DNA from: Lachnospiraceae bacterium UBA3401
Lineage (GTDB): Bacteria; Bacillota; Clostridia; Lachnospirales; Lachnospiraceae
Length of the DNA: 29,336 nucleotides
Assembly: GCA_002358575.1 (NCBI GenBank)
Contig: DEPD01000005.1
Span: 1-29,336 of the forward strand
Reading direction: 5' to 3'
A program made the translations under genes and the position numbers. This document shows positions 1-7,702 of the stretch, in pieces (position 1 is the first letter of the stretch; the number at the start of each line of letters is the position of its first letter). The notes below the pieces were generated by a model, which searched no databases, was not told the DNA's origin, and was given only the letters and a program-made list of their open reading frames with translations.

Positions 1-7
1 AAATGAT

Positions 8-91
8 GCACACAAAATGCCACAAGGCAGGCATTTTGGCGCTGGCTCCGACACCATGCAGCAAGTGCATGGTACGGGTGTGAAAAGTAAC
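8..91 (+). repeat. Hairpin repeat, copy A
   Basis: A 9-bp stem (CAAAATGCC at 13-21 with GGCATTTTG at 30-38) encloses an 8-base loop ACAAGGCA. It is flanked by GCACA and GCGC, and ends near 78-91 in a GTGTGAAAAGTAAC box that touches the stop codon of the next gene. A second copy lies inverted at 9124-9196 with the same flanks and a near-identical loop, but with the last stem pair changed from C-G to G-C. This is seen directly. What the element does is unknown; a mobile palindromic repeat or a 3'-UTR structure are both possible. Confidence 0.6.
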
Positions 92-1209
92 TATTTATCC
101 GCCATTGTAAGCCCCGCCTTTTTGTTATATGCATGTTTTTCAGGGTCCTCATACGCATCCCAAAAAGACGCGCCAAGATTTATTTTCTCCTCCACAAAAT
201 CCATATTGTTAAGCGCTGTTGTCACAATAGAAACAGCCTTCTTAATATGAAGTCCCTCAAAAAAATTAAGAACCTCTACTGGAAATCGTCCGCGAAGCAC
301 CACCGCATCTGGACAGAGCACCTCATAATCAATTGCATCTCTCGGATGCGGTTTTATCAGTACCCGATAACCTTTGCAGTACTGCGCAATCACATCAAGG
401 CAGACTCTTTTGCGCGCCTCCACATCAACAGGGTGTGGCTCTGTCAAAAAACAGGCAAACTCCTCACCCTCCCGTGCAGGCTTTAGTTGCTCCATCAAAT
501 CCTCTGCCTCCTCAATAAACGCCTGAATCATCATCTTTTTCTGTTCCGAAGTCAGTGCCAACTCCAATGGTTTTCTTGGCTCCTCGACAAAGCGCGGGCA
601 GTCGGTGGGCACGACACTCCTATTGTTAATTTCCATGTCAATACAATACTTTCCCCAACCATTCATAATAAAAATAAGATTCAAACGCGAAAGCCAAGTC
701 TTTAATCGAAAATGTCCGTGATTTGCAACATAGGCGTCATCCAGATTTTTGAGACAGTCCAACCCGTCTTCCACTGCATGATAATAAATATGTTTATAAT
801 TTAGATAATACCCAATTGGGTCACTGTCGCAGAACACATAAATATCTTTATACGCCGCAAAGTCAATGACCTGCAAATATGGAATCTCACACTTTGCTAA
901 CTTTTTTGTGAAAATAATTCGATTTACCATATGTTTTAATAAATTATTATAGCTTTTTCTATATTTTGCAAGCTCTGGAAAAAAGTCCTCCCGCTTTTCA
1001 TCCAACGCAAAAACCTTATGAAAAATTCTTGTCTTTTCAAGTCTATCCCCCAGATGTTCAAAGTCCGTCGATATGGAACTTAACGCGATATCTGCCTTTT
1101 GATATTGCTTGGCTGGTGTCTGTCTTACAACCTTCATTTCTTTTAAGATTGCCACATAGACATGATAGAAAGTATGGCAAACGTATATTCTGCTCTTTGT
1201 CTTTTTCAT
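91..1209 (-). CDS. GT52-like glycosyltransferase (sialyltransferase fold)
   Basis: This 372-residue protein has no signal peptide or membrane segment, so it is probably cytoplasmic or peripheral. Its start (IYVCHTFYHVYVA) resembles the N-terminal strand and helix of family GT52 / bacterial sialyltransferase-type enzymes. It carries an EDGLDC stretch (about 147-152) like the family EDG motif, a KPHPR motif (286-290) like the HP motif that binds the nucleotide sugar, and a serine/threonine-rich VSIVTTALNN segment (about 338-347) where the SS/ST motif sits. It is the last complete gene of the polysaccharide cluster in view and begins immediately after the stop of the preceding GT4 gene, behind an AGGGGA ribosome site. 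The family call is fairly firm. The donor need not be CMP-sialic acid, since GT52-like proteins include other activities and no CMP-sugar synthase is visible here. Confidence 0.7.
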   Translation of the reverse strand: MKKTKSRIYVCHTFYHVYVAILKEMKVVRQTPAKQYQKADIALSSISTDFEHLGDRLEKTRIFHKVFALDEKREDFFPELAKYRKSYNNLLKHMVNRIIFTKKLAKCEIPYLQVIDFAAYKDIYVFCDSDPIGYYLNYKHIYYHAVEDGLDCLKNLDDAYVANHGHFRLKTWLSRLNLIFIMNGWGKYCIDMEINNRSVVPTDCPRFVEEPRKPLELALTSEQKKMMIQAFIEEAEDLMEQLKPAREGEEFACFLTEPHPVDVEARKRVCLDVIAQYCKGYRVLIKPHPRDAIDYEVLCPDAVVLRGRFPVEVLNFFEGLHIKKAVSIVTTALNNMDFVEEKINLGASFWDAYEDPEKHAYNKKAGLTMADK

Positions 1210-2421
1210 TTATAATCCCCTGCCTGTATTTGCATTTCTGGTATATTGATAACCTTTCCTTGGCGCAATCAGCGGTGCTGGACTTAACGGCCCCTCTTTT
1301 TCCGGCACCACACGCCCTTCTATCAATCCCTCACAGAAACGATAAAGCCTGTCCGCAGCCTCCTTAGGATTCCACAGTTCCGCAATTGTATGATACGCGC
1401 TCATCCCCAGTTTTTTTCGCAATTCCTCGTCCTGACACAAGGTTAATACCTGCTCCTGAAATTCATGATAATGCCCTGTCTTATAGACTAGCCCATTGTT
1501 TCTATGCTTTATTAAAAATGGAACTGCCCCAATGCCACTTCCCGCCACGACTGCACATGCACTGTTCATCGACTCGTTTAGGACTGCTCCCCAGCCTTCC
1601 AGATAGTTGCTTGTAAACAGAAAAATCTCTGCTTCTTCCATAAAACGCCGCACTTTCTGCGGCGGCTGAAACCCATGAAATGTAACTCTATGTTCGAGAT
1701 GCCAATTGTGCACAAGTTCTAAAAGCGTTTCAGCGAGTTCTCCGTCACCCACCATATCCAGATGAAAACAAACGTTTTGTTGTTCGAGAAATCTTGCTGC
1801 CTTGATTGCATATTCTGGGTGTTTCAACTTCAAAAAGCGTCCTGCCCACAAAATTCTAATTTCTAATTTACCGTTCTGGCTAAGATGCTGTTTCCCCTCA
1901 AATAATCTATCCAAATCATAGGTATTTACTGCCGGAAAATATCCCCAGACAAACCTTTTCTCTGGATATGCATGAACAAGCGCAAAATCAGACGCCACAT
2001 AGGCACCATGACACAATAAATAAACTGGCGCATTTGCATACTGTGTGTGATCCTCGTACTTTTTTTTTCGACCGCGCGGAGAGATAGACTTCCACTGCCC
2101 TTCCCGATAAAGCCGCTCACTGGCACGAATCACAATCTTTCCCGCATTCAATCTAGGCTTAATATAACTTTCATCCTCAACGCCTCCAAACACCACCACA
2201 TCACTGTCCATAATCCATTTGGCACACTGTTCTGACTCCTTATAGAAAAGCATCAGGTAAGGAATGGCGTTGACCTCACTTCCCCAGCCCATTTTCACGC
2301 GGTCCTCCTCCATCGGAGAAGTTTGTATAAAGGCAAAATCTGCACCAAGTTTTTGATACAACACATTCGCCATTGGTATTTGATGATGATTAATATAGTT
2401 AGACACAATTGTTAATCGCAT
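1210..2421 (-). CDS. GT4 family glycosyltransferase
   Basis: This is a retaining GT-B-fold sugar transferase. The C-terminal half has the glycosyltransferase group 1 signature: a WAGRFLKLKHPEYAI nucleotide-binding strand, a GDGELAETL segment, FHGF, and the EGWGAVLNES motif supplying the paired acidic residues that hold the donor phosphate and sugar. The frame stays open 35 codons further upstream. I chose the internal ATG at 2421 because MRLTIVSNYINHHQIP is a normal GT4 N-terminus and an AGGAGG lies upstream, though 16 bases away, which is long. With this start the gene overlaps the preceding GT4 gene by 23 bases, so coupled translation is likely. Donor and acceptor cannot be read from the sequence; the role is one addition step on the lipid-linked repeat unit. 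Confidence 0.85.
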   Translation of the reverse strand: MRLTIVSNYINHHQIPMANVLYQKLGADFAFIQTSPMEEDRVKMGWGSEVNAIPYLMLFYKESEQCAKWIMDSDVVVFGGVEDESYIKPRLNAGKIVIRASERLYREGQWKSISPRGRKKKYEDHTQYANAPVYLLCHGAYVASDFALVHAYPEKRFVWGYFPAVNTYDLDRLFEGKQHLSQNGKLEIRILWAGRFLKLKHPEYAIKAARFLEQQNVCFHLDMVGDGELAETLLELVHNWHLEHRVTFHGFQPPQKVRRFMEEAEIFLFTSNYLEGWGAVLNESMNSACAVVAGSGIGAVPFLIKHRNNGLVYKTGHYHEFQEQVLTLCQDEELRKKLGMSAYHTIAELWNPKEAADRLYRFCEGLIEGRVVPEKEGPLSPAPLIAPRKGYQYTRNANTGRGL

Positions 2422-3700
2422 GATAAATATCCAAAAGCCTCCTGTAGTTTGTCTCTGGGTCATGTGTTCTGAGCGCATGTGCCTTTGCATTAGACGAGAG
2501 TGATATTGCAAGTTTATCATCTTCAAAAATGCGTAAAATAGAATCCTTTAATCGCTTGGGCTTATCCTTTGGATACAAAAGTCCGTCTTTTCCGTCATCA
2601 ACCAGATTGTGCACACCACCGACATTCGCTGAGACGACAGGCACTCCTAAAAGCATCGCCTCCCCGACAGAATTTGGCGAGTTTTCAATTGCCGACGGAC
2701 ATAAAAATACATGTGTTTTCAAAAAACGAGCACACATTTTATCGGACTGCAATCGTCCAACAAAACGCACATGGTCCTCCAATTTATGTTGTTTTATCTG
2801 TTTGAGCAGGAACTTTCCATATCCAGACAGCTTTATCTTATCCTTAATGCTATCATTTGCAGTAATGACATCTCCAGCCACATAGACAACGGTATCCTCA
2901 AATTCCTCCAAAATATCCGGCAAAATATCAATAACATAATGCAAACCCTTAATTGGATAATTTCCCTGACTTAAGAAAAGAGAGTATCGCTCAATTTTGT
3001 CTATACTCCATGTATCATTGTAAAAATCTGCGCGTAGTGTCTCATTCATAAAATGATATCTTGCATTGGGCGCAAGTTTTTTTGTCATCTCTCTATCAAA
3101 ATCTGTCCTTCCAGTGACATGCCCCACCATAGAAAGCGCTTCCTTTTCATACTCTCCGCGCTTTGCAAACTTTGCCTGCTGCTCAAACAGACCATCTTTC
3201 TTAAGAATATCGCGAAAAGTCTTTTTCTTTTGCACAGAGTAAGGCAAGTCTGCCATATACACTTCCGCTATCGAGCTGCAAAGTCCTTGTATTCCAATTA
3301 ACGTGCGCGATGGATGCTGAAATGCCTTCACACAGGCAAGTGTATGTGGATATTCTGTGCCAAAGATATGAACAATGTCCGGTTCAAAGTCTTTTATCAC
3401 AGCGCCAAGACTCTCCTCCAAAGCAGCGTCATATTTTTCTGGATGCACTGTATCCTCGCGAAAAATATAATAGTTAATTCCTTGTGCCTTATCCTTCACA
3501 AACAGAGAAGTGTCTTCTTTCACAAATCTTCTGCTCTCTGATTCTGGAAAACAAATTGCAAGCGTTATATCATTTCTGTCCTGATGCGCTGTCAATTTTC
3601 CCGCAAGACCGGAAAGCCATCCTTCCTTAATCACGATTTTCTGCCCCAGACTCCTTGCAATAAACGGGAGCATAATATTACATAACCATAGAACTCTCAT
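2399..3700 (-). CDS. GT4 family glycosyltransferase
   Basis: This is a 433-residue GT-B glycosyltransferase. The N-terminus (MRVLWLCNIMLP) begins the acceptor-side Rossmann-like domain. The C-terminal donor domain shows LFLSQGNYPIKGLHYVI, HVRFVGRL, and the SPNSVGEAMLLGVPVVSANVGG block holding the E-x7-E-type donor motif. GT4 enzymes transfer a nucleotide-activated sugar with retention of configuration. The start ATG overlaps the stop of the preceding GT2 gene as ATGA (3697-3700), and the end overlaps the next GT4 gene by 23 bases, so all three are co-translated. The presence of two adjacent, dissimilar GT4 proteins suggests successive linkages in one repeat unit. Sugar specificity is not predictable. 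Confidence 0.85.
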   Translation of the reverse strand: MRVLWLCNIMLPFIARSLGQKIVIKEGWLSGLAGKLTAHQDRNDITLAICFPESESRRFVKEDTSLFVKDKAQGINYYIFREDTVHPEKYDAALEESLGAVIKDFEPDIVHIFGTEYPHTLACVKAFQHPSRTLIGIQGLCSSIAEVYMADLPYSVQKKKTFRDILKKDGLFEQQAKFAKRGEYEKEALSMVGHVTGRTDFDREMTKKLAPNARYHFMNETLRADFYNDTWSIDKIERYSLFLSQGNYPIKGLHYVIDILPDILEEFEDTVVYVAGDVITANDSIKDKIKLSGYGKFLLKQIKQHKLEDHVRFVGRLQSDKMCARFLKTHVFLCPSAIENSPNSVGEAMLLGVPVVSANVGGVHNLVDDGKDGLLYPKDKPKRLKDSILRIFEDDKLAISLSSNAKAHALRTHDPETNYRRLLDIYHAINNCV

Positions 3701-4533
3701 ACAATCCCCTTCTCCTGAATCCTGTAAACAATCCTTTTGATTCTATTATAGATTCCTGATAAATGCCGGTTTTCCGCAATGGCACTCCGCAGCGGCGCCA
3801 AAGTTAACAGCAGAAGCAACCGATATCGGTCAGCCTTTTTTTTTCCTAGATAATGCACCACAATCTCTCGGTGCTGATGGGCAGAGTGCTTTCTGTTCTC
3901 TCGTGTCTCAGAGTAGCCACCTCCCTCATAGGAGGCGACCACCACAGGCACATACAATATCTCTGCTTTTCGCTCATAAAAACACCACAGAAAATGTTCA
4001 TAGTCTGCCCTTACAGTATACTCTGGACGATACGCTCTCATGTCAAACATTGTGCGATGGTAAAAACAGGTCTGATGGCAAGGCACATTGCGATAACAAG
4101 TGAAGTCATTGATTTCCGGCGATGCATATATCACGGTTTCCTGCGCCTTATGATACAGATTTCCATACACAATATCCGCTTGATGTCCCTCTTTTTGCAG
4201 TTTCTTAATTTCCGCAGTTATTTTTTCTAGCACTTTTGCATCATAAAAATTATCCCCAGTATTCAAAAATAGAAAATATGTTCCGTTTGCCAATGCAACT
4301 GCTTGATTCATCGCATCATAGATACCACTATCCTTTTTTGTATACACATGAAGCCTTGCATCTGTATATCGTTCTGCAAGCGCCTTTACAGAACCGTCCT
4401 TGGAGCCGCCATCTTTTATAATTACTTCATAATTAGGATATGTCTGTTCTAAAATACTATCTATGGTATCATAGAGCCGCTGACCAGAATTTAGACAAAC
4501 TATAATAATGCTGAAAAAAGTTTCTTGTCCCAT
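3697..4533 (-). CDS. GT2 family glycosyltransferase (WcaE/colanic-acid type)
   Basis: This is an inverting GT-A fold enzyme of 278 residues. It opens with FSIIIVCLNSGQRLYDTIDS, followed by EVIIKDGGSKDGS (the first aspartate pocket for the nucleotide), DSGIYDAMNQAVALANG, and FLNTGD, which stands where the DxD metal motif usually lies. Closest by eye are WcaE-like transferases, in which the DSGIYDAMN block is typical. No membrane segments are evident. The ribosome site AGAGGAG sits 7 bases before the ATG. It shares an ATGA overlap with the next GT4 gene, and a 58-base gap separates it from the polymerase gene upstream. The role is addition of one sugar in the cluster's repeat unit, substrate unknown. 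Confidence 0.85.
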   Translation of the reverse strand: MGQETFFSIIIVCLNSGQRLYDTIDSILEQTYPNYEVIIKDGGSKDGSVKALAERYTDARLHVYTKKDSGIYDAMNQAVALANGTYFLFLNTGDNFYDAKVLEKITAEIKKLQKEGHQADIVYGNLYHKAQETVIYASPEINDFTCYRNVPCHQTCFYHRTMFDMRAYRPEYTVRADYEHFLWCFYERKAEILYVPVVVASYEGGGYSETRENRKHSAHQHREIVVHYLGKKKADRYRLLLLLTLAPLRSAIAENRHLSGIYNRIKRIVYRIQEKGIV

Positions 4534-4591
4534 ACTGTTTCTCCTCTTAGAACAAATGCTTCTGCAAAATCAGAAACAAAAAATGATATAC

Positions 4592-5779
4592 CTATTTATG
4601 CACATAGCGCTGTGTTTCAAAAAGCCAACTCCGATAAGGAAGCAATCCCACGCCATCTTGATGTGCTTGCAATAAAAAGATTAGAAAAGAAGCCAGACAT
4701 ACCGCAAAGAGAATTGTTTTTGCCTTTTTTTGTGTTTTCACATCCTGTATATGTTCCAAGAGCAGCGGGAGCATAAATAGCTGCGATACCCCAAAATAAT
4801 AAGAAATTCGTGTCACCACTGGCAGGAAAGAAAAAAGTGTTCCTGTCACAAACGCCAGCAAATTCAAATGCCCATAAAAGCGAAGTTCCCGGTACCAACT
4901 CTGTGCTTCAAGCAAAGATTTAAGCGGCTTCTTGCGGTATTCCTGTCCCACAAAAGCGCGAGTATACAAAAACCATGCATAAAAGGCAAGGACTGCCAGA
5001 GTACGCAGAATGCCAAAAAAACTGCTGCCCCCTGCTAGATAAACAGTATTTTTATAAGAGGGATACAATACCAGCGCGAACTTTAAAATCACTCCCTTTC
5101 CCACATAACAGGCGGCACTCACTACCAATCCCGCCATAATCTGCCATTTTTTCCAATCAAACGAAGCAATCCAGTAAACAGGAATCACCAGCAAGACCGA
5201 CTTATGAAACAGCGCCGCGAATCCTATCCAAAATACAAATTTCAAGAAATCTTTCTCCAAAACATATTTGATAGAAAAAAGTGTAATTGACAAAGCCAGA
5301 TAATATCGAACGGTATTGAATGTCTGAAAATACAATCCCAATGTCATAAACAGAAAAAAGCTCTGTGAAAAATGAACGCTCTGTTCCGCAAACGCTTTCA
5401 GGAAAAAAAATAAGGTAACAAAAGCAAAAAATACAAACACCAATTCGTAATACTCTCCGCCTGAGAGCAGATACAAAAGCTTTACCAGCCAATTAAACCC
5501 CACCTCTGTCACAACATAGCCGCCAACATACACTTCATGGGCAGTCTGTGTGTATTGCCAGTAATCATTTCCAATGTCAAAGCGCAGCGCGGACATTAGA
5601 AAAAGCACCAGAAATATTCCTATAAGATATAATCTGTTCTGAAAACTTTTCACTGTTCGCTGTCCACAAATCCAAATGGATTCTCCTGTCTGATATGGCT
5701 GTATTTGACAGGCCATTTTGCACGTCACTGCGGTTATGAATAAATAAAACAAAATAGAGCATATTCTGTCCGCTGTCAC
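4592..5779 (-). CDS. EpsG/Wzy-type polysaccharide polymerase
   Basis: This is an integral membrane protein of 395 residues with about ten hydrophobic segments. It has the EpsG-family signature: RFDIGNDYWQY after the first membrane segments, FNTVRYYLALSI in the middle, and AALFHKS soon after. EpsG proteins are thought to polymerise lipid-linked repeat units on the outer face of the membrane. The start codon is GTG at 5779, supported by AAGGAGG five bases upstream. It sits 13 bases after the preceding GT gene, so it is co-transcribed. No flippase (Wzx) is visible in the window; it probably lies beyond the left edge or elsewhere. Confidence 0.8.
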   Translation of the reverse strand: MTADRICSILFYLFITAVTCKMACQIQPYQTGESIWICGQRTVKSFQNRLYLIGIFLVLFLMSALRFDIGNDYWQYTQTAHEVYVGGYVVTEVGFNWLVKLLYLLSGGEYYELVFVFFAFVTLFFFLKAFAEQSVHFSQSFFLFMTLGLYFQTFNTVRYYLALSITLFSIKYVLEKDFLKFVFWIGFAALFHKSVLLVIPVYWIASFDWKKWQIMAGLVVSAACYVGKGVILKFALVLYPSYKNTVYLAGGSSFFGILRTLAVLAFYAWFLYTRAFVGQEYRKKPLKSLLEAQSWYRELRFYGHLNLLAFVTGTLFSFLPVVTRISYYFGVSQLFMLPLLLEHIQDVKTQKKAKTILFAVCLASFLIFLLQAHQDGVGLLPYRSWLFETQRYVHK

Positions 5780-5792
5780 AAAAGCCTCCTTC

Positions 5793-6575
5793 TCACAATC
5801 CTTCCACAGACTGAATCCCTTTTCGCATCAATGCCAGTGCATTTTTCTTTGGAATTTCCTGGCACATTACTTTTCCATGTGCCAGAATAAATCGCACCGC
5901 CATTGGGTAAGCCAGCCCGCCATACAAAAAGTGATACAACACGCCTCTGTCTATAAAAAACTTATCTGTATATCCCGCAAACCATGTCGATTCGCGCTCA
6001 ACCTCCGAACCAATCTCAATAGGAATGGCATAGATCACAAGACCATATTTTAAACAGTCTTTCAAAAATAGACTATCCTCGCCATTGCTATACTTGGCTC
6101 CTCCTCCAAACAATAAAGAAAACGTAATGTGCGCCGCATGTAGTTTCTCGCGCCGCACCGCAAAGGAATAGGTCGGATAACGTCCTGCATTCCACACATG
6201 AACTCTATGATACTGTTTTGTATAATAAGTCGCCCGCGAAGCACCCACTCGCACATTAAACAGTAAAAAATCCGCTTCTGGATGCGCTGCAAACGCGTCG
6301 AGCACCCGCTTTTCATATCCCTTCTCATACCGAATGTCCTCGTCAGAAAAGAGCACAATATCCGCCTCCGCACGCATCAATGCATTATTTCTGCTAAGAC
6401 CAACCCCTTTTTCCTGAAATTCATAGCACTGTATTCGCCGACCATTATACGCATATTCTTCATAGCCAAAGTGATCCGTCTGATTAATTATAATCGCATC
6501 ACTTTCCAGCCCCATACGCTCCGCAATTGTCAAGATATCCTGATTGACAGCCGACACCAACACCTGCAGTTTCAT
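5793..6575 (-). CDS. GT2-like glycosyltransferase
   Basis: This 260-residue GT-A-type protein diverges from classical GT2 members. Visible marks are MKLQVLVSAVNQD at the start, GVGLSRNNALMRA followed by IVLFSDEDIRYEKGY (an acidic DED stretch in the place of the DxD metal motif, about residues 78-80), then a GGGAKYSNGEDSLFLKDCL block in which GEDS matches the catalytic-base region of GT2 enzymes. The ATG follows an exceptionally strong AAGGAGGTG ribosome site. The C-terminus is mildly hydrophobic, and peripheral membrane attachment is possible. It lies between the Wzz-like gene and the polymerase. The exact sugar is unknown, and assignment to a GT2 subfamily would need profile comparison. Confidence 0.7.
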   Translation of the reverse strand: MKLQVLVSAVNQDILTIAERMGLESDAIIINQTDHFGYEEYAYNGRRIQCYEFQEKGVGLSRNNALMRAEADIVLFSDEDIRYEKGYEKRVLDAFAAHPEADFLLFNVRVGASRATYYTKQYHRVHVWNAGRYPTYSFAVRREKLHAAHITFSLLFGGGAKYSNGEDSLFLKDCLKYGLVIYAIPIEIGSEVERESTWFAGYTDKFFIDRGVLYHFLYGGLAYPMAVRFILAHGKVMCQEIPKKNALALMRKGIQSVEGL

Positions 6576-6622
6576 CGAAATCCCACCTCCTTCCTGCCAT
6601 AAACAATTCCAGAAAAGCTATT

Positions 6623-7702
6623 TTATGGAAGACGACTTTTGTCGTTTCCATAATAAATTGCTGTCCAAAATATATTTGCTTTGACAAGGACTGCTCCCGC
6701 GACGCTTCCGCCCTGAAGCTGCACAAAGTCCATCTCGTCAATTATTTTTTCTCGATAGCACTGTCCAAATGGAATTACCGCCAGAAACACTGCATTTGCC
6801 ATTGTCTGTTTATCATTCTCGCTATCAAAAATCCGAAATCGCGCATTATCAGCAAATCCTTGATTTTGCATCGCCTGGAAAAATGCCATTGCTTCCTGTC
6901 CCCCTGAAGCATCAAACAATAGCACTTCCGAATCGGCTTGTGTCAGTAGCTGCAAATTTTCAGAAAGCATTTTCAATTGTCTATTCTGAATGGCCCGAAA
7001 ACGGTCTTTTTCGCAGCATCCCACAAATGTCATACCATATACAGACATACCTGTATGCTTTGTGATATCCCTTTTGGTATAAAATACAGAACCTATGCCA
7101 AAGCGAAGCGCTATTAAAAAAATCCCTGCACAGACCGCCAAAATACCGCCCAAAACGGCTGCTCTCCCTGTAAAAAGAGGAATTTCTTCCTGCACAATCT
7201 CCAAATCGTCTATTTTATAAATCCTGTCAAACTCCTTCTTAGTCTGTCCAAAAACTTCCAGTGCAGTACCAATCGCATTTTTGACAGATTCCACTTGGTT
7301 CCAATCCAAGCCGCGCACAGTGATTGTCAGATAACGCACATCTGATAAAATATCAGCCGTCAGCATTTCTTGCACTTGGCTTCTATCATAGCCATCACCA
7401 AGCAGCTCCATCGCTCTGCCAAGGATTTCATTCGACGTGAGCACATCATTCCAAGTAAAATCATTATAATGGTGTTTTGCTTCCAATTGCCCTTCTGCAA
7501 ACTCAACATAGTACTCTGTCTCCGACACATAATATCTCTCATGCATCTGCAAAAGCGCAACAATCAGAGAAAGACCGCTGCCCAAAACGGCACCGGCCAC
7601 TGCCAGAATCAATAATCTTGGAAGTTTTATCATATATGTGGCAAATAGTGCCCTGCTGTCAATCCCTGTCTTTTCCACTTTATCCGCTCTTTTCTCCATC
7701 AT
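6623..7702 (-). CDS. Wzz/CpsC-type co-polymerase with degenerate kinase-like C-terminus
   Basis: This is a chain-length-determinant protein of 359 residues. Membrane segments at about 28-51 and 181-200 bracket an extracytoplasmic domain, as in Wzz/CpsC proteins that govern polysaccharide chain length and export. Unusually, the cytoplasmic tail (about 208-359) follows the outline of a BY-type tyrosine kinase: a DITKHTGMSVYGM segment like the kinase linker, RQLKMLSENLQLL like the conserved EAYRTLRTNL helix, and VAGAVLVKA...YYG like the kinase end. There is no Walker A, no Walker DxD, and only one scattered C-terminal tyrosine pair. I therefore infer a pseudokinase tail. The gene overlaps the preceding phosphotransferase by 23 bases. 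A separate active kinase could exist elsewhere; none is visible here. Confidence 0.75.
   Translation of the reverse strand: MMEKRADKVEKTGIDSRALFATYMIKLPRLLILAVAGAVLGSGLSLIVALLQMHERYYVSETEYYVEFAEGQLEAKHHYNDFTWNDVLTSNEILGRAMELLGDGYDRSQVQEMLTADILSDVRYLTITVRGLDWNQVESVKNAIGTALEVFGQTKKEFDRIYKIDDLEIVQEEIPLFTGRAAVLGGILAVCAGIFLIALRFGIGSVFYTKRDITKHTGMSVYGMTFVGCCEKDRFRAIQNRQLKMLSENLQLLTQADSEVLLFDASGGQEAMAFFQAMQNQGFADNARFRIFDSENDKQTMANAVFLAVIPFGQCYREKIIDEMDFVQLQGGSVAGAVLVKANIFWTAIYYGNDKSRLP

Noticed and set aside
2422..2526. Longer N-terminus for the GT4 protein at 1210
   Set aside because: The extra residues overlap the preceding gene in another frame, do not resemble GT4 starts, and have no ribosome site.
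4560..4580. Small hairpin TTCTG/CAGAA before the GT2 gene at 3697
   Set aside because: Five pairs only and no U-tract; expected by chance in such DNA.
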